A stretch of DNA of 51,794 bases from Desemzia incerta (lineage in GTDB: Bacteria; Bacillota; Bacilli; Lactobacillales; Carnobacteriaceae): contig NZ_FOXW01000002.1 in the NCBI RefSeq assembly GCF_900115825.1, positions 1-51,794 of the forward strand. Direction: 5' to 3'. The first letter of the stretch is position 1. Each line of letters opens with the position of its first letter. This document shows positions 35,455 to 44,481 of the stretch, one piece after another. The notes under the pieces were generated by a model. The model saw only the letters and a program-made list of their open reading frames with translations, had not been told where the DNA came from and made no database searches. A program made the position numbers and the translations under genes.

Positions 35455-36255
35455 TTATTCTGCAAACCATTTTGCATAGATCTCGTCAAAGGTTCCATCA
35501 GATTTCATTTCTTCTAAAGCAGAATTGATCGCTTCTGTTAATTTATCGTCTTCTTTACGCGTACCAACTGCATATTCTTCTTCTCCAAAATTATCTTCTA
35601 ATACCCGGTACTCAACATCTGCATTTTGTTTCATGTAGTAGCGGCCCAACGTTTCATCTACAACGATCGCTTCACTTCTGCCGGATGCTAGATCGTTGAA
35701 TACATCATTGTTAGACGGGTAAAGAACCACTTCTCCATTAGCAAATGAATCAACGATATTTGAAGGGTCTGCATTGATTGCATCAACTGCACTAGAAGAT
35801 TGTTGTGCAGCTACTGCTTTCCCTTTTAAATCTTCTTTTGTTTGAATCTCGCTGTCCTCTAATACAATAATGATTTGGCTGTTTTCTAAATACGGAGTAC
35901 TAAAATCAACTTGTTCTTTTCTTTCATCTGTAATCGTGTATCCGTTCCAGATAGCATCAATATTGCCGCTTTTTAGTTCCGTTTCTTTCAGTGCCCAGTC
36001 AATGGATTGGAATTCAACATCGACACCCATTTTTTCTCCTACTTCATTCGCTAAATCAATATCAAAACCAACGATCTCGCCTTCACTATCTCTAAATCCC
36101 ATCGGAGCAAAAGTATCATCTAACCCGACAACGAATTTTCCTTCTTCAATAATTTGATCATAAGAGTCAGTTTGGCCTTCAGTAGATCCGCAACCTGCTA
36201 GTAATGTTGTTAAAATACCCAATCCTAAAAGTGATTTCAATACTGTTTTTTTCAT
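35455..36255 (-). CDS. Amino-acid-binding lipoprotein, first copy
   Basis: A 266-residue SBP family 3 protein. The signal peptide KKTVLKSLLGLGILTTLLAG is followed by the lipobox cysteine (LAGCGS), and the mature core is FVVGLDDTFAPMGFRDSEGE, then GFDIDLANEVGEKMG. It is the first gene of the operon, directly downstream of a T-box leader whose best specifier is CAC, so histidine is the favoured substrate by inference. The two copies may differ in affinity or ligand. Confidence 0.92.
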   Translation of the reverse strand: MKKTVLKSLLGLGILTTLLAGCGSTEGQTDSYDQIIEEGKFVVGLDDTFAPMGFRDSEGEIVGFDIDLANEVGEKMGVDVEFQSIDWALKETELKSGNIDAIWNGYTITDERKEQVDFSTPYLENSQIIIVLEDSEIQTKEDLKGKAVAAQQSSSAVDAINADPSNIVDSFANGEVVLYPSNNDVFNDLASGRSEAIVVDETLGRYYMKQNADVEYRVLEDNFGEEEYAVGTRKEDDKLTEAINSALEEMKSDGTFDEIYAKWFAE

Positions 36256-36300
36256 TTGTAATTGCTCCTTTTTTATCTCTATTTTTTTGTTTTTACTAAA

Positions 36301-36325
36301 TATTTTCAGCTGCAGTCTGAAAATA
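36301..36325 (-). promoter_or_regulatory. Extra hairpin between T-box terminator and first gene
   Basis: TATTTTCAG (36301-36309) and CTGAAAATA (36317-36325) form a perfect 9-bp stem, downstream of the T-box terminator in the mRNA and 45 bases before the start codon. Its role is unknown. Confidence 0.4.
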
Positions 36326-36327
36326 CA

Positions 36328-36628
36328 AAAAAATCGTCCTTTGATTTTCTTTTTAAAGAAAAATCAAAGGACGATTGACAATTACTATCGTGGTTCCACC
36401 TTTTTTCGCAAGTTCTTCACAGATACTTGCCTCATCACGTTCAAGACTACTAAACGCTAGTACTATAACGGGCACTCCCGGGTCAACTTACTAAATCAGT
36501 TCAGCTGCCAGCTCAGAGATGTGTGTTCAAAATTATTTCTTAGTTGCTTTCACCACCCGCAACCTCTCTAAAAAGATTTAATTCCTACTTTTTCTCTTCT
36601 TTGCTTTTAAAAAAGACTATTTAATTTA
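36328..36628 (-). promoter_or_regulatory. T-box riboswitch upstream of the amino-acid transporter (probable tRNA-His)
   Basis: The core AAGGTGGAACCACG (minus strand, around 36385-36402) and a strong terminator (AATCGTCCTTTGATTTT with its complement, 36332-36376, then a T-run) define the element. Stem I closes with AGAGA pairing to TCTCT. The sequence directly before TCTCT is CAC followed by A (36520-36523), the place and spacing of a specifier codon, giving His. Thr (ACA) or Ile (ATC) by a shift cannot be excluded. Confidence 0.85.
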
Positions 36629-36633
36629 AAGGT

Positions 36634-36662
36634 ACTATATCACAATTATTTCTTTTTGCCAA
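36634..36662 (-). promoter_or_regulatory. Promoter of the T-box transporter operon
   Basis: TTGGCA (36657-36662) and TATAGT (36634-36639) are 17 bases apart. The -35 box lies inside the 3' end of minD. Confidence 0.65.
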
Positions 36663-37440
36663 ATATTTTTTGCCAGAAACTTTGCTTTTCTGATTTCATC
36701 GACATCAATGGAACGGTTTCACCTAAAATTCTGCGTGCGATATTGCGATATCCTTGCGAAGCAGCATTTTTAGGGTTCAATACGATTGGATCTCCGTTAT
36801 TCGAAGAACGAACAACATCGTCGTCGTCGAAAATGATACCTAATAAGTTGATAGACAAGTGACGAGTGATCTCATCCACATCCATGACTTCACCGTCCTG
36901 CATCATTCGTTTACGAATACGGTTGATAATCAATTTTGGTTCTTCGATTTCCGTTTGCTCCAACAAGCCAATAATTCTGTCTGCATCTCGGATAGCAGAA
37001 ATTTCTGGAGTCGTAACTAAAATCGCTTCATCAGCAGCGGCAATGGAGTTTTTAAACCCTTGCTCAATCCCAGCTGGGCAATCGATCAAAATATAATCAT
37101 AATCTTTTCGCAATTCTTCTACGATATCGATCATTTGTTGTTCATTGATTGAACTTTTATCTGCGTTTTGCGCGGCAGGAAGTAAGTATAAATTATCGTT
37201 GAAACGTTTATCTTTGATCAATGCTTGATGCAATTTTGCTCTTTCTTCTACCACATCTACAATATCATAGATAATTCGGTTTTCTAATCCTAAGATAACA
37301 TCTAAGTTGCGCAACCCGATGTCCATATCAATCAAACATACTTTTTTCCCTTGTAATGCTAATGCAGTTCCTAAATTAGCCGTAGAAGTTGTTTTTCCAA
37401 CTCCACCTTTACCGGAAGTAATGACAATTGCTGTACTCAT
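36646..37440 (-). CDS. minD: Septum-site determining protein MinD
   Basis: A ParA-type ATPase that binds the membrane and, with MinC, blocks FtsZ ring formation at the poles. The 264-residue protein has the deviant Walker A SGKGGVGKTTST (about 9-20), the signature DMDIGLRNLDV, YILIDCPAGIE, and a C-terminal amphipathic membrane helix (KSEKQSFWQKIFGKKK). Its ATG overlaps the minC stop (TAATG), so translation is coupled. Confidence 0.97.
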   Translation of the reverse strand: MSTAIVITSGKGGVGKTTSTANLGTALALQGKKVCLIDMDIGLRNLDVILGLENRIIYDIVDVVEERAKLHQALIKDKRFNDNLYLLPAAQNADKSSINEQQMIDIVEELRKDYDYILIDCPAGIEQGFKNSIAAADEAILVTTPEISAIRDADRIIGLLEQTEIEEPKLIINRIRKRMMQDGEVMDVDEITRHLSINLLGIIFDDDDVVRSSNNGDPIVLNPKNAASQGYRNIARRILGETVPLMSMKSEKQSFWQKIFGKKK

Positions 37441-38129
37441 TAAAATAATCCTCCTGTCACTTTATCGATAGACGGCTGTATTTTCTTTAACCGATCCAAC
37501 GTCTCAAAAGATAAGATATGTAAATCATTTATATAGGCTACTTCTACTTTACTAGAACGGCTTTCTTCGTCTTCGTTATCGATCACTTCAATGCTGTCAG
37601 CGATACGAATCTGAGCTTTAGTCAGAAAATCCGCTACAATAACAGCCGTAGTGTCCCCTTCGATTCCTGCATGAGCCAGTCCATGAAGTTCACCAATAAT
37701 AAAAATACTGCCTTTCGCACGGACTACGCCTCCAGGATGCACTTTTCCGATTAACAGAATGTCTCCTGGAGCATCTATGATCTGTCCGCTGCGTACTGTT
37801 TGTACTTTCATTTCCAAACTCACTTCTTTTTGCCACTCGATTGCACGTTCGTAAGTCAAAACATTTGAGGTAAATGATTTGATCGAAAAGTGACTTTTTT
37901 CTTCAATTTTAGTAGATATCTGGCTTTTTTGCTCGTCATTCAACAAACGATTTCCTGAATGTACTTCCAATTGAATATCTTGGCGTGTCTCACCAGAAAG
38001 TTTTCGTTCCGCTCTTAGATGGTCCAGCAGACCGTCTAATTCTTCCAACAACTCTTCAAAAGAAGCTGTATCGCTTAAGTTTAATAAAAAGCCGTCTTTA
38101 ATTCCCTTTAATGCAACATTCTGCTTCAT
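37440..38129 (-). CDS. minC: Septum-site determining protein MinC
   Basis: A 229-residue FtsZ inhibitor: an N-terminal MinC-N domain and a C-terminal beta-helix (GDILLIGKVHPGGVVRAKGS, then IFIIGELHGLAHAG) that dimerises and binds MinD. It is the fourth gene of the mreBCD-minCD block. Confidence 0.95.
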   Translation of the reverse strand: MKQNVALKGIKDGFLLNLSDTASFEELLEELDGLLDHLRAERKLSGETRQDIQLEVHSGNRLLNDEQKSQISTKIEEKSHFSIKSFTSNVLTYERAIEWQKEVSLEMKVQTVRSGQIIDAPGDILLIGKVHPGGVVRAKGSIFIIGELHGLAHAGIEGDTTAVIVADFLTKAQIRIADSIEVIDNEDEESRSSKVEVAYINDLHILSFETLDRLKKIQPSIDKVTGGLF

Positions 38130-38171
38130 TGAATCTTATCCCCCAATTTCAAAAGACTTACGAACCTATTT

Positions 38172-38693
38172 TTAATCGCGTGTGATAGCGTCAGCTAATT
38201 TTTTCAACGGATAGTAAAGGACCACCAACAATAGAGTGTTTAATAGCAGAGTTGGTCCTAGACGATTCGCTAAGAAAGTAGTGACATCAATGGTCGCTAA
38301 ATCGATGACCATATAAAATCCATATAATAAAAACTCCGTTAAGCTCAGTTGAAGAATCGTTATCATAATCAACACTAATAAATTAGGATTTAGAATCTTT
38401 TTCAATTTATCGCTTAAATAAATCATTGCAGGGAGAAGGGACGTATAAATCCCTAAGATCCCTACATAATAACTGTCGTAAAGCAATCCCAGAAGGATCC
38501 CAAAAAGTATCATATAGCTGCGATCAATATAAAAAGCAAAGATAATCGTGCACACAATAATCAATCTGGGAACCATATCACTGGTAGCTGTATACATTTG
38601 TGCAGAAAAGACCGATGCGATTACTCCATCTAATAACAGAGCTATAAACAACGTGAGCGGAACAAAAATATTGATTCTTGTTTTTTTCAACAT
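38172..38693 (-). CDS. mreD: Rod-shape determining membrane protein MreD
   Basis: A 173-residue protein with five to six membrane helices (LTLFIALLLDGVIASVFS, IIVCTIIFAFYIDRSYMILF), part of the elongation complex with MreB and MreC. It lies three bases downstream of mreC. Confidence 0.92.
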   Translation of the reverse strand: MLKKTRINIFVPLTLFIALLLDGVIASVFSAQMYTATSDMVPRLIIVCTIIFAFYIDRSYMILFGILLGLLYDSYYVGILGIYTSLLPAMIYLSDKLKKILNPNLLVLIMITILQLSLTEFLLYGFYMVIDLATIDVTTFLANRLGPTLLLNTLLLVVLYYPLKKLADAITRD

Positions 38694-38696
38694 TCT

Positions 38697-39548
38697 CTAT
38701 TCCCCACTTCCAGACGCTCGTTGGATAATCGTTACAAAACGAATATCATTCATATCAGCTGCAGGTGTTATATAAGCTTCCATAGCTAAACCGTGTGAAT
38801 CTAATTTGATTTCATCCACTGTTCCGATCAATAAAGAACTAGGTGATAGTCCGCCCAAACCTGATGTAACGACTTGATCCCCTTCTTTCAGTGTTGCATC
38901 GGTAATGATTTGATTCAAAATCAAACGATTGGTTTCAGCCTCATATCCGCTGATAATGCCGTGAACAACTCCATTCTCTGTTAATACTTGCGCAGAAACT
39001 CGGCCAGTATTTTGGTGAGAAGTCGTTACTAGCTGCACTTTTGAGCTCGTTGGACTTACTTCGACGATACGTCCGATGTAGCCGTTCCCGCCCATAACCG
39101 ACATATTCATTTCGACACCATTTTGGCTTCCTCTATCAATGATCAATTGGTCTACCCAATTGTCCGGGTTGCGCCCTATAACAGCTCCGTTGATACTGTT
39201 GTAATCAGTTAATGTATCAGTCAACTCTAATTGCTCTTGCATTTTTTCGTTATCCTGCTGCAATGAAGCTAATTTAGCTTCTGTTTCATACAATTGATCC
39301 ATTTTTGATTTCAATGATTTATTTTCTTCGTAAGTATCGATCAAACCTTCTACGGAATCAATAATGTTCACCACACCATTGGCTGGTTTGCTGAACACCC
39401 TGCTGGTTAATGCTGTTATATCGTTTGTAAAACGCTGAATGATCGGAGCATTCCCGCTGCCCGTGATGGAAAATGCCACTAGACCGAGAACAACGATTAC
39501 ACTGATTAATAAAATAATAAGTTTTTTATTTGAAAAAAACTGGTTCAA
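38697..39548 (-). CDS. mreC: Rod-shape determining protein MreC
   Basis: A 283-residue protein with one N-terminal membrane helix (KLIILLISVIVVLGLVAFSI), a coiled coil (KSLKSKMDQLYETEAKLASL), and extracellular beta domains (GRNPDNWVDQLIIDRGSQNG). It scaffolds the cell-elongation machinery. The start is TTG at 39548 with GAGGTGG four bases upstream. Confidence 0.95.
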   Translation of the reverse strand: MNQFFSNKKLIILLISVIVVLGLVAFSITGSGNAPIIQRFTNDITALTSRVFSKPANGVVNIIDSVEGLIDTYEENKSLKSKMDQLYETEAKLASLQQDNEKMQEQLELTDTLTDYNSINGAVIGRNPDNWVDQLIIDRGSQNGVEMNMSVMGGNGYIGRIVEVSPTSSKVQLVTTSHQNTGRVSAQVLTENGVVHGIISGYEAETNRLILNQIITDATLKEGDQVVTSGLGGLSPSSLLIGTVDEIKLDSHGLAMEAYITPAADMNDIRFVTIIQRASGSGE

Positions 39549-39689
39549 AGTACCACCTCGTTGATTTTTACAGGCTGTGTATATTTTACCATAGGTTGCT
39601 CAAAATAAGCATACTGTTTTCGTATTTTATTTTGACTCCTCTTATACTTACTGCCCATATAATGCAGAACAAATCCTTCACTCAAAAAT

Positions 39690-39716
39690 AGCGGGATGGA
39701 TAATCCATACCCGCTT
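39690..39716. terminator. Hairpin between mreB and mreC
   Basis: AGCGGG-ATGGAT and ATCCAT-ACCCGCTT pair around a single base. The T-run is poor, so it may attenuate transcription or mark an mRNA processing point rather than end transcription; no strong promoter for mreC is visible in the remaining 140 bases. Confidence 0.5.
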
Positions 39717-39730
39717 GAAAATAAGTCGTT

Positions 39731-40744
39731 TTATTTGTTTCCTCGTTTTTGGTAAACATCTATGTGTTTCAAAGCGTCGCCCGTACCGATTGCTACACAA
39801 TCCAACGGTTCATTGGCTACGAATACAGGTACATCTGTTTCTTCCGCAATAACGTCGCTGATATTTTTAAGAAGAGCTCCCCCACCAGTCAATACGATAC
39901 CGTGGTCGATAACATCTGCTGAAATTTCAGGAGATGTTTCTTCTAATGTTTCTCTAACGGCAATAACAATGCCTTCTACAACTTCTTGAATCGCTTCAGC
40001 AACATCTACTGCAGAAATTTCAATCGTCTGCGGCAATCCCGTAAGTAAATCTCTACCTCTGATATCCATTGTGCCATATTCAACTGCTTTTTCAACTGAC
40101 GCACAACCGATCTCCATTTTAATTTGTTCAGCCGTTCTTTCACCGATCAGCAAATTATATTTTTTACGGATGTAATGAATAATGACTTCATCCATTCTGT
40201 CTCCAGCCAAACGAATCGTTCTGCTGCTGACGATTCCCCCTAGTGAGATCGTTGCAACATCTGTCGTTCCGCCTCCTATATCTACTACCATACTACCTGT
40301 TGGATCCATTACAGGTAAACCAGCACCAATAGCAGCTGCAAACGGTTCTTCGATAATGTAGGCATCTTTTGCACCAGATAGGCGAGTAGCATCAATGACA
40401 GCACGTTTTTCAACTTCTGTTACACTGCTTGGCACACATACAACCACGTAGGGTTTAGATGTTCTCTTGCCAACTGCTTTTTTAATATAGTACTTCATCA
40501 TTTCAGCCGTAATATTGAAATCAGCAATGACTCCATTTTTCATTGGACGAATCGCAATGATCGATCCAGGAGTTCTCCCAATCATATTTCTAGCTTCTTC
40601 ACCAACTGTTACGATTTCTCCGGTGTTAATGTCTTTAGCTACCACTGACGGTTCTCTTAAGACGATACCTTTTCCTTCTACGAAGACATTTGTATTAGCT
40701 GTCCCCAAATCTATTCCTATGTTTTTGCTTCCAAAATTCAACAC
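39731..40744 (-). CDS. mreB: Rod-shape determining protein MreB (actin homologue)
   Basis: A 337-residue actin-like ATPase whose membrane filaments guide side-wall synthesis. Seen: [19 protein letters not shown] (phosphate 1), [16 protein letters not shown] (phosphate 2), and the adenosine motif [10 protein letters not shown]. An ATG at 40753 is in frame, but GAGAGG touches it directly. Using the GTG at 40744 gives a nine-base spacing and a protein whose N-terminus is the same length as Bacillus MreB, so GTG is preferred. It is the first gene of mreBCD-minCD. Confidence 0.95.
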   Translation of the reverse strand: MLNFGSKNIGIDLGTANTNVFVEGKGIVLREPSVVAKDINTGEIVTVGEEARNMIGRTPGSIIAIRPMKNGVIADFNITAEMMKYYIKKAVGKRTSKPYVVVCVPSSVTEVEKRAVIDATRLSGAKDAYIIEEPFAAAIGAGLPVMDPTGSMVVDIGGGTTDVATISLGGIVSSRTIRLAGDRMDEVIIHYIRKKYNLLIGERTAEQIKMEIGCASVEKAVEYGTMDIRGRDLLTGLPQTIEISAVDVAEAIQEVVEGIVIAVRETLEETSPEISADVIDHGIVLTGGGALLKNISDVIAEETDVPVFVANEPLDCVAIGTGDALKHIDVYQKRGNK

Positions 40745-40975
40745 GCTTTTCATCCTCTCAATTGTCTAATCGAAACTAGTTATTTTCTCTTTTAAAGAAA
40801 AAGATTAGACTTCCAAGAACGTTTCTTTGAACGTTCCGCATTTTTCCGCTTTTAATATCATACTTCAAATTGAAATCAGACGCATTAATAACACCTATTT
40901 TTAATGTAAATTTAAGTAGCTCTCAATAGTTTCGTAATCTTTGCAATTGAGACCATTTTATTTAAAGCTACACTT

Positions 40976-41004
40976 AGTATACAATTTTATAGCCACAATA
41001 TAAA
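40976..41004 (-). promoter_or_regulatory. Probable promoter of the mreBCD-minCD operon
   Basis: TTTATA (40999-41004) and TATACT (40976-40981) are 17 bases apart on the minus strand; the -35 match is moderate. Confidence 0.4.
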
Positions 41005-41030
41005 GGTGTACAGTTAATTCCCTTTATATT
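40997..41030. promoter_or_regulatory. Perfect dyad overlapping the mreB -35 box
   Basis: AATATAAAGG (40997-41006) and CCTTTATATT (41021-41030) are exact inverted repeats with a 14-base spacer. The position suggests an operator; the regulator is unknown. Confidence 0.4.
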
Positions 41031-41145
41031 TTATTCATTTAGTCATACTTTATTTTCTTTTTGATCCTTAAATCTGTAAGGAATTATTCATGAATTTACT
41101 TCGATTGTATTTTTGCTTGGTATTTTTCTCTATAAAACACAAAAA

Positions 41146-41173
41146 AAACAGTCTAGTTTACACTAGACTGTTT
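41146..41173. terminator. Terminator of the cold-shock gene
   Basis: AAACAGTCTAGT and ACTAGACTGTTT form a perfect 12-bp stem with a 4-nt loop and T-runs. Confidence 0.92.
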
Positions 41174-41209
41174 TAGCTAACTGATAAATTTTTAAATGTT
41201 TAAATTTAA

Positions 41210-41410
41210 TTAAATTTTGTTAACGTTAGCAGCTTGAGGTCCACGGTTACCTTCTTCAACGTCGAAAGAAACTGATTGGCCTTCTTCTAAAGTTTTGAAT
41301 CCGTCTCCTTGGATAGCTGAGAAATGTACGAATACATCGTCTGCGCCTTCGCGTTCGATAAATCCAAATCCTTTTTCTGCGTTAAACCATTTTACTGTAC
41401 CTTGCTCCAT
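41210..41410 (-). CDS. Cold-shock protein, CspA family
   Basis: A 66-residue single-stranded nucleic-acid chaperone with RNP motifs KGFGFIE and DVFVHFS. The start [17 protein letters not shown] at 41410 follows GGAGG by eight bases; the frame is open further but lies in the 5' leader. The leader of about 105 nt is typical of temperature-responsive csp genes. Confidence 0.97.
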   Translation of the reverse strand: MEQGTVKWFNAEKGFGFIEREGADDVFVHFSAIQGDGFKTLEEGQSVSFDVEEGNRGPQAANVNKI

Positions 41411-41522
41411 GAAAAATTCCTCCTCGTGCTTGTTAGCACTATATAATTCACATTGTTGCTGACGGTACGATTCGGAATGTTTTGAAACAATTCTTTTTTC
41501 CACCTAACAAAATGCTAACTAA

Positions 41523-41551
41523 AGTATAACACGATAAAAAAATCTTAGCAA
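41523..41551 (-). promoter_or_regulatory. Promoter of the cold-shock gene
   Basis: TTGCTA (41546-41551) and TATACT (41523-41528) are 17 bases apart. Confidence 0.75.
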
Positions 41552-41622
41552 CCTATAATGCACTCTTTTTTAAATTCTTTTTGTTTTTTTACGATTAACT
41601 GCATTACTTGAAAGTTTCTGCT

Positions 41623-42315
41623 CTAAAAAATACCTAGTTCTTTTAGACTGGCGTAATCATTTTGTCCCACGATAATATGATCCAATAACTCCACCCCCAT
41701 CAAGTCGCCGCACTCTGCTACACGCTTAGTAAATACAATATCAGCTTCTGAAGGGTTTGGACAACCAGAGGGATGGTTATGGACAACGACTATCTTTGCA
41801 GCTGAATACCGTACAGCGCCTTTAAATATCTCTCTGGGATGCGCGACACTGGAACTCAATCCGCCTTTGAAAATCGTTTCTTTTTTGATGATCTCGTTTT
41901 TTGTATTTAAAAATAAGACAATGACGTGTTCTTGTTGCAAGTCTCCCATTTCCGCAGACATCATTTCACCAATTTGTCGGCTGGATGTGATCTGACCTGT
42001 TTTTATTTGCGGAGCTTGAGCGATTCTTATGCCTAATTCTATAGCAGCTTTTAATTCAATGGCTTTCGTTTTCCCTACGCCGGAGATCATGATCAGTTCT
42101 TCTAATGAAACGTGTTTTAAGTAATATAAGTCATCAAAGGTATTCAATATGTTTAAAGCAACCGAGACAACATTCGTACCTTTTACCCCTGTTCGTAAAA
42201 GTATTGCCAATAATTCATGGTTTGATAAAGCTTTTTCACCGTACTGTTCCAGTCTTTCTCTTGGGCGGGACTGGACAGGCATTTCTGCTAATAAGTTCGT
42301 TTGATTTAACAACAC
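41623..42315 (-). CDS. radC: RadC/YsxA-family JAB-domain protein
   Basis: A 230-residue protein with an N-terminal helix-hairpin-helix (ISGVGKTKAIELKAAIELG) and a C-terminal JAB/MPN+ metal site (VVHNHPSGCPNPSEAD). Despite the name, a repair role is doubtful. The start is GTG at 42315, six bases after AAGGAGG; an upstream extension of ten codons would include the ribosome site itself. The position before mreB is conserved in Firmicutes. Confidence 0.93.
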   Translation of the reverse strand: MLLNQTNLLAEMPVQSRPRERLEQYGEKALSNHELLAILLRTGVKGTNVVSVALNILNTFDDLYYLKHVSLEELIMISGVGKTKAIELKAAIELGIRIAQAPQIKTGQITSSRQIGEMMSAEMGDLQQEHVIVLFLNTKNEIIKKETIFKGGLSSSVAHPREIFKGAVRYSAAKIVVVHNHPSGCPNPSEADIVFTKRVAECGDLMGVELLDHIIVGQNDYASLKELGIF

Positions 42316-42365
42316 AAAAAACCTCCTTTGACATATTATATGCAAAGAAGGTCTTGTTCAGTTTT

Positions 42366-43037
42366 TTAATTTGAAAAGATCCAATTCTCTTGAAGGAAAT
42401 GTTTTACTTCAAACAAATCTTTTCGTATCACTAACGACTTTTCTTCCGCTTCTTTAGTCGGTTGAAACAAATCAGGAACCATAATGACTGGAATACCTGC
42501 ATCGAAAGCAGCTCGTATCCCATTCATGGAGTCTTCCAGGATCACTGTTTCGTCTTTCTCTCCATCGAATAAATTCCAAGCTTTTTCAAATATTTCCGGA
42601 CTAGGTTTAGCAAACTCTACTTGATCTCTAGACACGATTTCATCAAAATAATGAGCGATTCCAGCACTATTGACGCACAAATCGATCATATTTCTCCTAC
42701 TGCTTGAAGCGATACCTTTTCGAATGCCTTTCTCTTCTAGAAAAGCCAGTAATTCTTTCAAGCCTGGTTTAACTAAGATACCTGCTGATTCAATATGATC
42801 CAGCAAATAAACCCGACTTTTTTCAATAAAGGCATCTACTTTCTCATCATCCTTAAAATCCTTATACATATTGGCAAAAAATTCTTCATCTGAAGCTCCA
42901 ATGTATCTTTCATAATAGTCGTACGTAAAAGACAACCCAATTTCATCTGCAGCTTTTTGATTTGCTGTGTAATACATCATTTCCGTATCGAACATCAAAC
43001 CATCCATATCAAATATAACTGTTTTTAACTCTTTCAT
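42366..43037 (-). CDS. HAD-family phosphatase or phosphoglucomutase-like enzyme
   Basis: A 223-residue HAD hydrolase of subfamily IA: nucleophile motif FDMDGLMFDTE (9-19), a helical cap, SSS motif GIASSSRRN, Lys in FAKPSPEIF, and acidic motif ILEDSMNGIRAA. The substrate is probably a small sugar phosphate but is not fixed by the sequence. GGGGG precedes the ATG. It follows folC by 17 bases, probably in one operon. Confidence 0.88.
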   Translation of the reverse strand: MKELKTVIFDMDGLMFDTEMMYYTANQKAADEIGLSFTYDYYERYIGASDEEFFANMYKDFKDDEKVDAFIEKSRVYLLDHIESAGILVKPGLKELLAFLEEKGIRKGIASSSRRNMIDLCVNSAGIAHYFDEIVSRDQVEFAKPSPEIFEKAWNLFDGEKDETVILEDSMNGIRAAFDAGIPVIMVPDLFQPTKEAEEKSLVIRKDLFEVKHFLQENWIFSN

Positions 43038-43054
43038 CCAAATCCCCCTAGTGA

Positions 43055-44356
43055 TTAATCAGCGGCTAACAATTCACGCCGTACTTCAGAAATAAAATAC
43101 AATGATCCTGTAATAAATAATATGCCGCCTTCTCCCATTGTTTCCAACTCAGACAATAGGCCCGCTTGCCACTGTTCATAATAAGTGATGCCTGAACGGA
43201 TATACGGTCCAAGCTCTTCACTAGTAGCTGCTTTAGGCGAATCAAAAGTTGTCAAACTCAGTTGGACATTAGGAAGACTCTGAATCAAGTCCACCATTTG
43301 CTGAATGTCTTTGTTGACAACAGCTGAAAACAAGATCCGTACTTCTTGTTCCGGAAAATCGTGTTTGATTGTTTCGACTAACCGCTCGACACCTGGTTCA
43401 TTGTGAGCACCATCCAATACAATGATCGGCTCATCACTGATTTTTTCCATCCTGCCTGGCCAGAAGGCTCTTTTCACCCCTCTCAATAAAGCTTCGTGTT
43501 TGAGAGTGAGTTGTTTTCTTTCTGCATACAATTCCACTGCTTTAATAGCTGCTGCAGCATTTTCTACTTGGTGTTTCCCCAGCATAGAAAGTTGGATCGT
43601 TCTCAACCGCAATACGTCATCTTCGAAAGTAAACTGTTCTCCCCATGTTGGCAATGTATGCCAGTCTGAGACCGAAAAATCAGTTGCATACTCATAAAGA
43701 GGGCTCTGACACTCCAACGCTAGTTGCTTAATCTCTTCCAGTGCTTCATAAGGGATATTCCCAGTTACTACAGGAACAGCAGGTTTGATGATGCCTGCCT
43801 TTTGCTTAGCTATCTCGGGTAAAGTATCACCCAGTATGGCCATATGATCCATGCCGATCGTCGTGATGACAGACACTTCAGGCAGCACGATGTTGGTCGA
43901 ATCGTATAATCCACCTAACCCGACTTCTATGACCGCAACATCTGCATGTCCTTCTCCAAAATACGTAAACATCATAGCTGTAATCACTTCAAATTCGCTC
44001 GGTCCGCCTAAGTCTGTCTCTTCCAACTCTTGAGCTAACGGGTAAATTATATTTGCCAGTCGGACGATTTCGCTGTCCTCAATCGGTTCGCCGTTGACAC
44101 TGATTCGCTCGTTAAAGACTTCTATAAAAGGAGAAGTGAACGTGCCGACAACCAATCCATGCTCCTCCAGCATGTTGCGGATAAACGTAACCGTAGATCC
44201 TTTTCCATTAGTACCAGCTACATGGATCGCCGGTGTTTTCTTTTCTGGATGGCCTAATCGTTCCATCATCCATTCCATACGCTTCAATCCCGGCTTTTTC
44301 CCAAATGTTCGAATGCCGTGGATCCAATTCAGCGCTTCTTCATAAGTCTTCCACAT
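43055..44356 (-). CDS. folC: Folylpolyglutamate/dihydrofolate synthase FolC
   Basis: A 433-residue ligase adding glutamate to dihydropteroate and to folates. Seen: ATP-site P-loop HVAGTNGKGSTVTF, the omega-loop SPFIEVFNERI, and VILDGAHNEPG-type sequence IVLDGAHNEPGVERL in the C-terminal domain. An ATG at 44377 is in frame but lacks a ribosome site. MWKTYEEALNWIHG at 44356 has GGTGGG five to six bases upstream and fits the family start. Confidence 0.93.
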   Translation of the reverse strand: MWKTYEEALNWIHGIRTFGKKPGLKRMEWMMERLGHPEKKTPAIHVAGTNGKGSTVTFIRNMLEEHGLVVGTFTSPFIEVFNERISVNGEPIEDSEIVRLANIIYPLAQELEETDLGGPSEFEVITAMMFTYFGEGHADVAVIEVGLGGLYDSTNIVLPEVSVITTIGMDHMAILGDTLPEIAKQKAGIIKPAVPVVTGNIPYEALEEIKQLALECQSPLYEYATDFSVSDWHTLPTWGEQFTFEDDVLRLRTIQLSMLGKHQVENAAAAIKAVELYAERKQLTLKHEALLRGVKRAFWPGRMEKISDEPIIVLDGAHNEPGVERLVETIKHDFPEQEVRILFSAVVNKDIQQMVDLIQSLPNVQLSLTTFDSPKAATSEELGPYIRSGITYYEQWQAGLLSELETMGEGGILFITGSLYFISEVRRELLAAD

Positions 44357-44428
44357 ATCTTCCCACCGTTCTTCCATTAAACTGCTTTCTACATTAGTAT
44401 AAAATACTTTGCATCGTTTTGCAGTAGA

Positions 44429-44460
44429 AAAAGCTGCACCCCTTTAAGGATACAGCTTTT
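44429..44460. terminator. Terminator of valS
   Basis: AAAAGCTG and CAGCTTTT, with further imperfect pairing inside, form a stem between valS and folC. Confidence 0.7.
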
Positions 44461-44481
44461 CTATTAGTCATTCGATACATC

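Larger units (their letters stand above)
40745..41145. other. Gap upstream of mreB: promoter and leader, no gene
   Basis: About 400 AT-rich bases without a coding frame. They hold the mreB promoter (40976-41004), the dyad at 40997-41030 and a leader of roughly 225 nt in which GAACGTTC-like sequences recur near 40820-40840. Confidence 0.6.

Noticed and set aside
40820-40840. LexA box before mreB
   Set aside because: The GAACGTTC sequences lack the four-base spacer of the SOS box.
41411-41503. 31-residue N-terminal extension of the cold-shock protein
   Set aside because: It lies between the promoter and a strong ribosome site, and cold-shock proteins start at MEQGTVKWF.
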